Source: Hymenobacter setariae
GTDB lineage: Bacteria > Bacteroidota > Bacteroidia > Cytophagales > Hymenobacteraceae
Direction of reading: 5' to 3'
Assembly (NCBI RefSeq): GCF_007713685.1
Contig: NZ_VMRJ01000003.1
Location: 62,001 to 126,000 of the forward strand
Length of the DNA: 64,000 nucleotides
The position numbers were made by a program, and so were the translations under genes. How positions within the stretch are numbered: position 1 is the first letter of the stretch; every line of letters begins with the position of its first letter. Under the pieces are notes generated by a model that saw nothing but the letters and a program-made list of their open reading frames with translations, made no database searches and was not told the origin of the DNA. Shown one piece after another: positions 26,401 to 34,388 of this stretch.

Positions 26401-28325
26401 GTCGCCACATTGGGCAGTGTCACGGCCTCGGTACCATCGTTGGCGGTGCCGCTCAGTAGCAGAGTAGGATAGGTGAGACCTCCATCGGTGCTGAGGCGGA
26501 TATTGACGCTAGCGCAGTTCACGCCGTTTGCCGTGGTGCCGGCCACGTCCCAGGTAATGGTTTGGCTGCTGCCGCCATCCAAGCTGAGGCCAGCCGCGTT
26601 GGGGGCCGTTACCAAGAAGGGGCCGGCCGCGCTGGTGCTGCTCAGCGTTACGTTGGTGCTGCTGTTTACGCCCCCGATAATGCCTTGGCTACCGTTGTTC
26701 TGGTCGCGCACTGTCACGCGGAAAGTCAGCGCGCGCGACACCGTGGGCAGGCGCTCGCCGATGTCGGTGGTGCCGGCTACTAGGTTGCTCAGGCGCGGAA
26801 AATAGCGCGTGGGGTCAACGCTAGGGTTGAAAGAGCGAAACAGCGGAATAGCCGACCCAGCCACCTGTGCGGCCGTGGGCGAGCCGCCCGTTGCTACCCG
26901 GTCATACTGCTCCCAGCAGTAGGTAAGGGCATCGTTGTCGGGGTCAAAAGCATTGGCCGTGAGCTTGAACGGCGTGCCGATGGGGAGCACCTTGCCGCTG
27001 ACTGGCAGCGTAAGCCGGGGTGGGGCATTGCCGGTGGCCGCCGTTACGGCGCAGCTAGTGGTAGCTAGGTAGGCCTGAATTTCTTCGTAGCTAACGACGT
27101 GGAAGTATGGGTCTGAATTGGGCTGTAGATTGTTGGCCACTCTGCAAATGCCAGCGTAGGCCATGATGGTCGAGCCCGAGCCGGGTTCGTAGGCCGTCGA
27201 AGCATTGCGGTTGCCGTTGCAACTGCCGCTACCATCGCCATTGCTATTGAATGTGTGGTTGCCGCCAAACTGGTGCCCCATCTCGTGGGCGACGTAGTCG
27301 ATGTCAAAGGCATCGGTGACTGGGCTCGAACTGCCTGTGACGCCCCGAGCCTTGCTGCCATTGCGGCACACTACCCCTAGGCCAGCTACGCCACCCCCCC
27401 CAGTGCTGAACACGTGACCAATATCGTAACCAGCCGCGCCGATAATGTTATCTACGTTGGTTTGGTTTTCGCCCAGCATTGCGCTGCCGTTGTCGTTCGT
27501 GTAGGGGTCGGAGGCGGCGTCGGTATATATAAGGTCGGTGGTGCCACCTACCAGCAGCAGACGCACGGCCAGTTCTTTCTCGTACACGCCCACCACGCGG
27601 TTTACTGAAGTGACCATGGCCGCAAATGCCGCCGCTACCGTGCCGCCCTGAAAGGTGGTGTACTCGCCAGTAGCTGCCAGCGCCAGACGGTAGGTGCGCA
27701 GCACTGGGCCGCTAGTGCGCAGGCCCGCGCCAGCGGGGGTCGCGTCGCGGCGGGACTCGCCCTCATTGTCTTTCACCTGGCAGTCGAAGCTGCGGCCTGG
27801 CATGGCGCGTCGCCAAAAGCTGAGGTAGTGCTGGATATCGGCCTTGGCAGCAGGGTCGATAAAGAAATCGCCAGTTTTGCTGGATAGCACTTGGGCGTGA
27901 AAGCCGCGCGGCGTTAGGTCGAGCCGCACCGTAGCGTGGGTGTCGTCGAGGCCTACGCCCACGTAGGTTTTGATAGTTGGAAACTTTGCTGCCAGTTCGG
28001 GCGCCATTACCGGCGACTCGCGCACGGCAAAGCGAGCGTTGGTGCCGTCGGGCAAAGGGAGGCTTATTACCAAGGGCTTAGTGGCGCTACCCTTACTTTC
28101 GAGCGGTGCTGTGGCCAGTGCCGTGCGTAGGCCCGGTTCATTCAGGGTAAGGGCTCGCGAGGCTGTTAGTGCAGCAGCCGTGGGCGAGCTAGCGGCTACG
28201 CGCCGCGCCGCCGCATCGTCAGTAAAAAAGCTTATCGGTCCAGGGCCTTGCTGCGCGTGGGCCCCAAAGGCGAGCAGCAGGCCTAAGGCGCCGAGCAGCA
28301 GCTGAGGCAGGCGCAAGGCAGCCAT
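23478..28325 (-). CDS. secreted reprolysin-like metalloprotease with T9SS sorting domain
   Basis: 1615 residues from ATG 28325 (an upstream ATG at 28373 is also possible). A signal peptide ends AFGAHAQ. The metzincin zinc site HEMGHQFGGNHTF lies at about 347-359, typical of M12B-like proteases, with a propeptide-like region before it. Later come two fibronectin-III-like domains (about 690-860, each ending in a TGL..GT.Y strand), a CUB/pre-peptidase-like Cys region and beta-helical stretches. The last ~80 residues (VYPNPARVSFTVEVP ... GVYTLRLQAGASIITKRVVI) are the T9SS type A sorting domain, so it is exported and anchored or released at the cell surface. Likely role: degradation of external protein. 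Confidence 0.92.
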   Translation of the reverse strand: MAALRLPQLLLGALGLLLAFGAHAQQGPGPISFFTDDAAARRVAASSPTAAALTASRALTLNEPGLRTALATAPLESKGSATKPLVISLPLPDGTNARFAVRESPVMAPELAAKFPTIKTYVGVGLDDTHATVRLDLTPRGFHAQVLSSKTGDFFIDPAAKADIQHYLSFWRRAMPGRSFDCQVKDNEGESRRDATPAGAGLRTSGPVLRTYRLALAATGEYTTFQGGTVAAAFAAMVTSVNRVVGVYEKELAVRLLLVGGTTDLIYTDAASDPYTNDNGSAMLGENQTNVDNIIGAAGYDIGHVFSTGGGGVAGLGVVCRNGSKARGVTGSSSPVTDAFDIDYVAHEMGHQFGGNHTFNSNGDGSGSCNGNRNASTAYEPGSGSTIMAYAGICRVANNLQPNSDPYFHVVSYEEIQAYLATTSCAVTAATGNAPPRLTLPVSGKVLPIGTPFKLTANAFDPDNDALTYCWEQYDRVATGGSPTAAQVAGSAIPLFRSFNPSVDPTRYFPRLSNLVAGTTDIGERLPTVSRALTFRVTVRDQNNGSQGIIGGVNSSTNVTLSSTSAAGPFLVTAPNAAGLSLDGGSSQTITWDVAGTTANGVNCASVNIRLSTDGGLTYPTLLLSGTANDGTEAVTLPNVATTTARIMVEAADNYFFDISNNDFTITTSTACAAPFSPAVSSITRTTASVSFTASGADSYTIRTEPATTIQTVTSPSADLTGLTPGTNYKVYIQGTCGANGLSDATVIAFSTLSPPVCNPATNLQLTTATATSATITFSASTSGPADYTVTTSPATPTQTITASPLTLTGLAAGTTYTVSIRSNCTSLGLTSTETLTFTTRPVNDECATALGITPGATCAPINGSVLGATESQPASICSGALSSSANDVWYSFVAGAGPYGITAASGFDGVLEVFSGSCGSLSSLGCADLIGTNGSESLTLNGLVAGNTYYVRYFPYNGQAGTGTFSLCVVALTDLVVSTPQAVSGYYNNVTVTGTGAASLSGNLVVYGTMTVQDGGSVRTDAISYYVQGPGSFVLQAGATLIETNNVGITNNGSGGFFFNLTAPSFSPDANYVFAGVGAQATGTLLPRNVRSLTVNNSAGLALTNPVNVAQVVRLQSGNLTLNSRRLLLRSSNTGTALVDNSGGVVNGATAAMQRALTGGATGPGYRHLSSPVAAVPFDSLRTSGTVPVVNSAYNTSATPSTSTPFPTVFGYDESRITSVTSNYSDFDKGWFSPADLTENMQPNRGYTVNAPATGTPVRFTGTFNTGNQNSGPLTRGTSADAGWQLLGNPYPSPLDWSTVTPAQRPGMDAAMYVFQSTGQYAGTYRTSVNNIGGLATQIEAGSGYFVRVSTPGTSGAVNLTNANRVTTFGSQNPVGRLTADLRPQLQLRVAGAGRSDDAYLYVEAGATAGVDSEYDAVKLPNSTGLNLALLAGTTPLAIQGLPTLAGTTEVVLPLALAAPAAGSFTFEVADLANFGAATLYLRDADTGTQQVLTAGTRYSFTLATATAGRGRFALVLRPAATLATQAPLVPAQVAVYPNPARVSFTVEVPAVPTANRVEAELLNALGQVVRQQSAALPASGAHFTVSTTGLATGVYTLRLQAGASIITKRVVIE

Positions 28326-28512
28326 ATGGCGCCTAGCATAAGCAGCTAGTAAGCGTAGGTAATGATGCAGCATAAAATGAACAGGAAAAATTTGTATTAA
28401 TAAATGATTCGCTAGGGCAAATACTGTCAAATCTACGGCTTATACTTGTTATCTGCTTGTGTTGAGCTTGTAAAATTCCGTGAATGTGCGGTTTGATTTT
28501 GCTGAAAATAAA

Positions 28513-28573
28513 ACGGCTACCTAGGTCACCGCTATAGCTTTTTACACTATAGCTGGTTAGCCTAAGTAGCCGT
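28513..28573 (-). terminator. hairpin downstream of the beta-barrel gene
   Basis: Outer arms ACGGCTACCTAGG (28513-28525) and CCTAAGTAGCCGT (28561-28573) pair with one mismatch; inner arms GCTATAG/CTATAGC add a second stem. On minus it is followed by TTTATTTTC, so it is a likely terminator of the gene that stops at 28629. Between 28325 and 28629 nothing else is visible apart from A/T-rich sequence that probably holds the protease promoter. Confidence 0.6.
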
Positions 28574-28628
28574 CGAGTCTATTCGTTGCCGATTGGCGTT
28601 GGCAAGCTGCGCCGCCGCTTGCTTCTAC

Positions 28629-29114
28629 CTAGCGGCCTCTGATTTGGTCAAGAAGATTGGTTTTGCGCTTGATGAACACATAGCGAATAGAAAATGCGGT
28701 GGGGAAGCGGGCGTAGTCGTCGCTATTGATTTCGTAGCTGGGCTTGAAGTCGAAGCTGAGCGCGATAGGTAAGAACGCCACCTTATACTCCACGCCCACT
28801 ATACCGTCGAAGCCGCCAAAATTGCCCGAGTCCTTGTTGTGCCCTAGGTGGCCGCCCGCGCCAAAGTAGTAGTTGAGGCTTGGCCCTAAAATGCCGAAAT
28901 GATACTCACCCAGCACTGTGCCGCTGTACTCGCGCTCGCGCAGCCCGGCAATGCCTTCGATGGTGACGCGCGAAGCCACCCGCTGCTGCACCGTGATGCC
29001 ATAGTTGCCCCCTCCGAGGCGTACGCCAGCAGCGGTATTGTATTTCTGGGCGGTGGCCGAATGAGCCGCCAGTAGGCTCAGCAACCCGCTAAGCCCTAAA
29101 AAGCGTAAGTGCAT
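28629..29114 (-). CDS. small outer-membrane beta-barrel protein
   Basis: 161 residues from ATG 29114. A signal peptide (FLGLSGLLSLLAAHSATAQ) is followed by alternating amphipathic beta strands: TAAGVRLGGGNYGITVQQRV, GPSLNYYFGAGGHLG, VGVEYKVAFLPIALSFDFKP, TAFSIRYVF. This is the pattern of an eight-stranded outer-membrane barrel (OmpW/OMP_b-brl-like). The C-terminus continues with a basic tail (IKRKTNLLDQIRGR). Ligand unknown. The frame runs 17 residues further upstream, without support. Confidence 0.75.
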   Translation of the reverse strand: MHLRFLGLSGLLSLLAAHSATAQKYNTAAGVRLGGGNYGITVQQRVASRVTIEGIAGLREREYSGTVLGEYHFGILGPSLNYYFGAGGHLGHNKDSGNFGGFDGIVGVEYKVAFLPIALSFDFKPSYEINSDDYARFPTAFSIRYVFIKRKTNLLDQIRGR

Positions 29115-29311
29115 AGAAAGAAAGAAAAAACTGCCTTGCCGTAGTTTTGGCAAGTACGGTGCCAACGTCGTGCCGCCGCTCCTAGTGTCTATTTCTACGG
29201 AGCTCGCATCCAGCTAACGTATAAGATTACGGCTTTTGCGGGTTTTATTCGGAGCCCAGCACGTGTTAGCCGGAACTTTGTATTGATATTCTACCACCCA
29301 CTACCCACTGC

Positions 29312-30271
29312 GTGTACTTGCATCACGTGGCTGCCTACTTGCCGGCGGCCGTTGTTACCAACGAACATTTTACCCGTCTCAACGGGTTGGCCTCCGACTG
29401 GATAATCGAGCGCACCGGCATCCGGGAGCGCCGTAAGGCGGGCCCTGGCGAAAACGCCAATACCATGGGCGTAGCCGCCACCCGCGCCCTGCTAGCCGAG
29501 CTGCCAGCCTTCGACCCGGCCGGTATCGACCTCATCGTGGCGGGCACCTACACGCCCCACGACACCATCTATACCGCCGCGCATGCTGTGCAGCGCGATT
29601 TGAATATCAATGAGATACCTACGATAAGCATTTCGTCGGCCTGCTCATCGCTGCTCAATGCCGTCGAGATTGTGGAAGGGTATTTTGCCCTAGGTAAGGC
29701 TAGCCAAGCGCTAGTGGTAGTAACCGAGCACAACACGGCTTACAACAACGAGGAAGACACCATTGCAGGCCACCTCTGGGGCGACGGCGCAGCGGCATTG
29801 CTCTTCACCAAAGAGCGCCTAGCCCCCGGCGACTTGCACGTGGTGCAAGTAATGACTGGCGGCGCCGCCCCCGTGGGCAAAGCCGACGAGGCCGTCACGC
29901 TCAAGCCGGTTGAGAAAGGTATCGTAATGCCCTTCGGGCGCGATGTTTTTCAGCAGGCGTGCACCTACATGACGCGCATTACCCAGCAATTGCTCGATAA
30001 AAACAACCTAACCGTAGACCAACTCACCTACCTAATACCGCACCAAGCCAACCTGCGCATCTCGGCCAACGTGGTAAAGCAGCTCGGCCTTGACCCCGCC
30101 CGCGCCGTCAACAATATCGACCGCCTAGGCAACACGGGCTGCGCCGGCTCGGCCATCGGTGTGGCCGAGGTGTGGAGCACCCTCAAGGAAGGCGATAAGC
30201 TAATTGTGACGGTATTTGGGGGCGGCTACTCCTACGGCGCCATGCTGCTGGAAAAGGCAGCTGCGAGCTGA
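29312..30271 (+). CDS. 3-oxoacyl-ACP synthase III family protein (FabH-like)
   Basis: 319 residues with a GTG start (29312); no ATG is available before the conserved MYLHHVAAYLP. Ketosynthase III triad visible: Cys111 (SSACSSLLNAV), His247 (LIPHQANLRI) and Asn277 (GNTGCAGSAIG). The Asn region differs from the usual GNTSAASIP of housekeeping FabH. This suggests a specialised initiator or acyltransferase instead of the main fatty-acid enzyme. No ACP or other lipid gene is adjacent. The product is unknown. Confidence 0.88.
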   Translation: MYLHHVAAYLPAAVVTNEHFTRLNGLASDWIIERTGIRERRKAGPGENANTMGVAATRALLAELPAFDPAGIDLIVAGTYTPHDTIYTAAHAVQRDLNINEIPTISISSACSSLLNAVEIVEGYFALGKASQALVVVTEHNTAYNNEEDTIAGHLWGDGAAALLFTKERLAPGDLHVVQVMTGGAAPVGKADEAVTLKPVEKGIVMPFGRDVFQQACTYMTRITQQLLDKNNLTVDQLTYLIPHQANLRISANVVKQLGLDPARAVNNIDRLGNTGCAGSAIGVAEVWSTLKEGDKLIVTVFGGGYSYGAMLLEKAAAS

Positions 30272-30327
30272 GTAGGTGTGGCGTACGAGTAGCATAGCTC
30301 GATTCAATTAATTTATAGCTCACCTGC

Positions 30328-30732
30328 ATGCTACCGCCTGCCGCCGCTTTTCTGCCCGAAATCACGTTTCAAACCAGCCGAGCCAGCGGGCCGGGCGGGC
30401 AAAATGTGAACAAGGTAGAAAGCCGGGTAGAGCTGCGCTGGCACTTGCAAAACTCGCAGGTGTTAAGCGAAGAGCAGAAGCAACTGATACTGGAAAAGCT
30501 GGCCGGCCAGCTTACCACCGAGGGCTACCTGTTGGTAGTGGCCCAAGACGACCGCAGCCAGCTGCGCAATAAGGAAATTGCGCTAACTCGCTTTCGGGAG
30601 CTGCTGCAAAAAAGCCTACGCCGCCCCAAACCGCGCCGCGCCACCCGGCCCAGCGCTGGGGCCGTGCGCCAGCGCCTAGAAAGCAAAAAGCGTCAGGGCG
30701 AAAAGAAGGCTAACCGCCGGCGATTCGATTAG
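30328..30732 (+). CDS. arfB: aminoacyl-tRNA hydrolase / ribosome rescue factor ArfB
   Basis: 134 residues. Class-I release-factor-like domain with GPGGQNVNKVESRVEL (GGQ at 23-25), then the helical part, and a long basic tail (from about 95: RRPKPRRATRP ... KKRQGEKKANRRR). In ArfB (YaeJ) this tail enters the empty mRNA channel of stalled ribosomes. Short single-domain proteins with GGQ and no codon-recognition domain are rescue hydrolases. Its last codon overlaps the stop of the convergent exosortase gene by 4 bp. Confidence 0.92.
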   Translation: MLPPAAAFLPEITFQTSRASGPGGQNVNKVESRVELRWHLQNSQVLSEEQKQLILEKLAGQLTTEGYLLVVAQDDRSQLRNKEIALTRFRELLQKSLRRPKPRRATRPSAGAVRQRLESKKRQGEKKANRRRFD

Positions 30733-31808
30733 CGGGCGCTACTCAACTCCACACTAGTGGTGGGTGTAGTAGTCGGCCGCCATAGCAGCACCAGCAAGCC
30801 GACCACCGGCAGCAGTGAGGCCAGAAAATCGAGCAGCAGGCGACCTAGGCGGTATGTGCCCGGCCCCCCGCCAGCGCGCCCTAGGGCCAGCAACAGCAAG
30901 CAAACCGCCCCGATACCCGCGTAGCAAAGCCACGCCTGCCGCCAAGCGCGTGCAGGCAAAAGCAGCCATAGGCCCAAAAGGCTGATAATAAGAAACAGCC
31001 CCAGAAAAGCTGCGCCCACCGGCAATGCCAAGTGGCTAACACCCGCTGGCACATCGGCGGCCGAGGCACCGGGCACCTGATGCAGCCAGGCCGGACCTGT
31101 AATCAGCAGCGCGGCCCAGCCCCTACTCAGGGCCGCCACCACATTGCTTTGGAAAGCGCTGACCAGGGCGAGCACCACAAGCAAGGCCACGCCAGCAGCC
31201 ACCCGCGCCGTAAGCCACGAGCGCGTAGCTGGCGCCGCTGTAGCGAGCGAAGCTTTAGCTGGCGCCACTGCCGCCGATTGGCGCGTCCAGAGGAGCCACA
31301 GGCCACCTAGGGCTGCGTAGGCTACCGCGCTAAAGGCGTAGTGGTGGTCAAAGTCAAAGGTCTCGGGTGAATAGCGATGGTTGAGCGCCAGCGCCACAAT
31401 GCGGATAACGTTGAGCAGCCACAGCGCGGCAATACCTAGCGGTATAAACCATAGCCGCCGCTTCGTGGGGCCTGGGTAAGCCAGCACGAAGCCCGCCAGC
31501 AAAGCGTATAGCACTAGGCCATCGCAGGGCGCGCCCACTACCACCGTCGGCTGGCCGTTTAGTAGCAGTAGCGTAGGAATATTGGTCGCTACGCTGGCTT
31601 GCCAGCCCATAGCTTGCAGGCCCCACACGCTGCCGGCTGCCAGCTGGCGGCACAGCAGGGCATCAAATGGGCTGTTGACCCCTAGGCCGTAGGCCGAGCC
31701 AATAACCCATAGCAACAAAAAGCCACCGCTTACCAAGCCAAAGCGCCAGAGTTGGCGCGTGCCCGGCGCCATAGCAGAAGAAAAAACAGCGGTAGAGGGT
31801 GCAGCCAT
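30729..31808 (-). CDS. exosortase/archaeosortase family protein with extra C-terminal membrane domain
   Basis: 359 residues, about ten TM helices. The exosortase triad is visible: Cys95 in VGAPCDGLVLYALL, Arg136 in LWLLNVIRIVAL and His155/156 in DFDHHYAFSAVAY. Exosortases are inner-membrane transpeptidase-like enzymes that process proteins bearing a C-terminal Pro-motif/TM/Arg signal. After about residue 185 comes a second membrane region (TM near 190-215 and about 260-350) with a periplasmic piece around TGPAWLHQVPGASAADVP. This is not part of the minimal catalytic domain, so a fusion with an accessory membrane protein is possible. No EPS cluster is nearby. Confidence 0.82.
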   Translation of the reverse strand: MAAPSTAVFSSAMAPGTRQLWRFGLVSGGFLLLWVIGSAYGLGVNSPFDALLCRQLAAGSVWGLQAMGWQASVATNIPTLLLLNGQPTVVVGAPCDGLVLYALLAGFVLAYPGPTKRRLWFIPLGIAALWLLNVIRIVALALNHRYSPETFDFDHHYAFSAVAYAALGGLWLLWTRQSAAVAPAKASLATAAPATRSWLTARVAAGVALLVVLALVSAFQSNVVAALSRGWAALLITGPAWLHQVPGASAADVPAGVSHLALPVGAAFLGLFLIISLLGLWLLLPARAWRQAWLCYAGIGAVCLLLLALGRAGGGPGTYRLGRLLLDFLASLLPVVGLLVLLWRPTTTPTTSVELSSAR

Positions 31809-31911
31809 GCAACACTAACTAAGGTCAGCCTAAAAGTACAGCCCCCGCACCAAAGCTGCCAGAGCGGCTTCGGTGCGGGGGCTGCCAGAGCAATACCTAG
31901 AAAGTAGCTAC

Positions 31912-33294
31912 TTACAGCAGCGTGCCGCGCAGCATTACTAGGGCTACGGTGAAGTAGATAATCAGCCCCGTCACGTCGACCAGTGTAGCTACAAAAGGTG
32001 CCGACGACGTGGCCGGGTCGAGGCCCAGGCGGCGCAGTATGAGCGGCAGCATCGAGCCGGCAATGCTGCCCCACAGCACGATGCCTACCAGCGCCACGCC
32101 TACCGTGAGCGCCACTAGCAGCCAGTGCGGGCCGTATATCGGGCTGATGGTCTGCCAGATGGCGATGCGTCCGAAGCCCACCAAGCCCAGAATTAGCCCT
32201 AGCATGATGCCGCCCGCTAGCTCGCGGCGCAGCACGCGCCACCATTCGCCCAGGGTGAATTCACCTAGGGCCATAGCTCGAATGATGAGCGAGGTGGCTT
32301 GCGAACCCGAGTTGCCACCCGAGCTGATAATCAAGGGGATGAACTGCACTAGTACAATGGCTTTTTGCAACTCGCCTTCGAAGAACTGCATAGCTGAGGC
32401 CGTCAGCAACTCGCCCAAGAATAGCACCACTAGCCAGCCGGCGCGCTTCTGCACTAGCCGCATCAGCGGCGTAGTCATATAGGGCTCGTCTAGGGCCTCC
32501 GAGCCCCCGAACTTCTGAATGTCCTCAGTGTCTTCTTCCTCCCGAATATTCAGAATATCATCCAGCGTCACGATACCTAGGAGAATGCCTTGGTCGGCGC
32601 TGACCACGGGCAATGCGCCACGGTCGTTGCGCCGAAACACGTCGATGGCCTCTTCCTGGTCTTGGTCCACGGTGAGCTGCACGAAGCGGTGGTCCATGAG
32701 GTCGCGCACCCGCGTGGCGGGGTTGGCCAGTAAAAACTCCCGGATGCGAATGTCGTCGATGAGTACGCCGCGGGCATCGGTTACGTAGAGCACGTTCAGC
32801 GTTTCGCTTTGCCCGCCGTGCTGGCGTACGTAGTCGAGCGCCTGCTGAATGGTCCAGTTCTCGCGGATGGCGATGTAGTCGGGAGTCATCAGGCGGCCCA
32901 CCGAGTACTCGGGGTAGCCCAGCAGCTGCAAGGTCACGCGGCGCTCGGGCTCCGAGAGGTTTTGCACCAGCTCGGCCACAAAGTTGGCGGGCAGGTACTC
33001 TAGCAGCGCCGTGCGGTCATCGGGCGACATCTCGTTGAGGATGTCCGTAATCTTATCCTGGGCTAGGTTGTCCAGGAAGTGGCGTTGTATCTCTAGGTCG
33101 AGGTACTCAAATACTTCGGTGGCCAACTGCAGCGGAAGTAACCGAAAAATAATAAGCTGCTCGCGCTCGTCCTCGTTTTCAATCAGCTCGACCAGCTCGG
33201 CAGGCTGAAAAGAACGTAGTAGCTTTTTCAGCTTAAAAAATTCGCCCTCCTGGATTAGCGACGTAATATGGTCCACGGTTTCGGGCGAGGTCAT
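31912..33294 (-). CDS. mgtE: magnesium transporter MgtE
   Basis: 460 residues. Cytoplasmic MgtE N-domain (helical superhelix, about 1-130; LPANFVAELVQNLSEPERR), tandem CBS domains (about 135-255; VTLDDILNI) that sense Mg, and five C-terminal TM helices with the pore segment (FIPLIISSGGNSGSQATSLI, GLILGLVGFGRI). Length and order match the family. It takes up Mg2+ or other divalent ions and closes at high internal Mg. No riboswitch-like leader is evident. It is preceded by a short gap to the divergent cyanophycinase-like gene. Confidence 0.94.
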   Translation of the reverse strand: MTSPETVDHITSLIQEGEFFKLKKLLRSFQPAELVELIENEDEREQLIIFRLLPLQLATEVFEYLDLEIQRHFLDNLAQDKITDILNEMSPDDRTALLEYLPANFVAELVQNLSEPERRVTLQLLGYPEYSVGRLMTPDYIAIRENWTIQQALDYVRQHGGQSETLNVLYVTDARGVLIDDIRIREFLLANPATRVRDLMDHRFVQLTVDQDQEEAIDVFRRNDRGALPVVSADQGILLGIVTLDDILNIREEEDTEDIQKFGGSEALDEPYMTTPLMRLVQKRAGWLVVLFLGELLTASAMQFFEGELQKAIVLVQFIPLIISSGGNSGSQATSLIIRAMALGEFTLGEWWRVLRRELAGGIMLGLILGLVGFGRIAIWQTISPIYGPHWLLVALTVGVALVGIVLWGSIAGSMLPLILRRLGLDPATSSAPFVATLVDVTGLIIYFTVALVMLRGTLL

Positions 33295-33404
33295 AGGCAG
33301 GGCGTAAAAACCGAAAAATGTCGGTAGGGATGAGTGTTTCGCTAGGCAAGAGTTGGGGCGCCCGGCAAAATTACGGCCCAGTTACGTTGTAAGACACGGC
33401 CTAG

Positions 33405-34280
33405 GTGGCAATTTTGGCGTACTTCGTCTCTGCAACACTCCCTTCCGCTGCTTTGACTCCCGTTTCTGTGCCTTCTGCTGCTGCCGCGCCCCAAGGAACT
33501 ATCGTGCTGCTGGGCGGTGGCTACGACGACCCCACGCTGGCCTTACTGGCCGGCCTGCTGACCGACCGCCACGCGCCCATCGAGATACTAACCACCGCCA
33601 CGGCCCACGAGCCGGCTGCCACGCATGCCGCCTACGCCCGCGTGCTAGGCACCCTAGGGTGCCCCCACGTGGCGCACCTGCAGGTAGATAGCGAGCACCC
33701 CGCCGACACACCCGCCACCTTAGCGCGGCTACAAGCGGCCGCCTTAGTGTTCTTGACCGGCGGCAACCAAGAACGGCTGACCGAGTGCTTGGCCGGCACG
33801 CAGTTCCTAGAGATTTTGCGCCAGCGCTACCAGCACGAGGCGGGCTTTTTGCTGGCGGGCACTAGCGCTGGTGCCTCGGCCCTAGGCGGACAAATGCTAG
33901 TGGCCGGCCGCGGCTGGCGCAGCCTACTGGGCGGCGGCATTGAGGTAATACCAGGCCTAGGGCTGCTACCTAATTTGCTCATTGACCAACACTTCATCGA
34001 GCGCGAGCGCTACCCGCGCTTGCTGCACGCCGTATTGGCTCACCCCCACCTGCTGGGCCTGGGCTTGAGCGAGGAAACTGGCCTGCTCTTGCACCCCGGT
34101 CGCCCCGCCGAAGTGTTTGGTACCGAAGTAGTGATAGTAGTGGATGCCCACCACGTAACGGCAAACAACGTGGCCACGCTGCCCAAAGGCCGCCCCCTAG
34201 GTGCCCGCGGCCTCACCGTAGACCTACTAGTGGCCGGCGACACCTTATCAGTGAGTAATGAGCAGCTAACGGCAGAATAA
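33405..34280 (+). CDS. cyanophycinase-like peptidase (family S51)
   Basis: 291 residues from GTG 33405; no ATG is available, and a TTG at 33453 (before the conserved IVLLGGGYDD) is an alternative. The nucleophile elbow GTSAGASALGG and DQHFIERERYPRL are hallmarks of the peptidase E/cyanophycinase group. LTGGNQERL and LGLSEETGLLLH also match. Cyanophycinase hydrolyses multi-Arg-poly-Asp, but no cyanophycin synthetase lies in the window, so the true substrate may be another beta-Asp peptide. No signal peptide is convincing, so it is probably cytoplasmic. Confidence 0.82.
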   Translation: MAILAYFVSATLPSAALTPVSVPSAAAAPQGTIVLLGGGYDDPTLALLAGLLTDRHAPIEILTTATAHEPAATHAAYARVLGTLGCPHVAHLQVDSEHPADTPATLARLQAAALVFLTGGNQERLTECLAGTQFLEILRQRYQHEAGFLLAGTSAGASALGGQMLVAGRGWRSLLGGGIEVIPGLGLLPNLLIDQHFIERERYPRLLHAVLAHPHLLGLGLSEETGLLLHPGRPAEVFGTEVVIVVDAHHVTANNVATLPKGRPLGARGLTVDLLVAGDTLSVSNEQLTAE

Positions 34281-34352
34281 GAATACTGCAACCAACGGCT
34301 CATTGCTCCCTACTAATTGCGCATTGAGAAAAAGCTGGGCACCAAATAGGGA

Positions 34353-34360
34353 TATATTTG
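34353..34360 (+). promoter_or_regulatory. -7 promoter box TATATTTG
   Basis: Matches TAnnTTTG exactly, 29 bp upstream of the YwqK-like lipoprotein start. A TTG at 34324-34326 is 26 nt away, longer than ideal, so only the -7 element is claimed. Confidence 0.5.
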
Positions 34361-34388
34361 CGTTGGGCTGCCGAATAAGCTTAGGATA

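Noticed and set aside
31730..32245. 171-codon minus-strand frame
   Set aside because: Shadow frame of mgtE and the end of the exosortase gene, with no domain.
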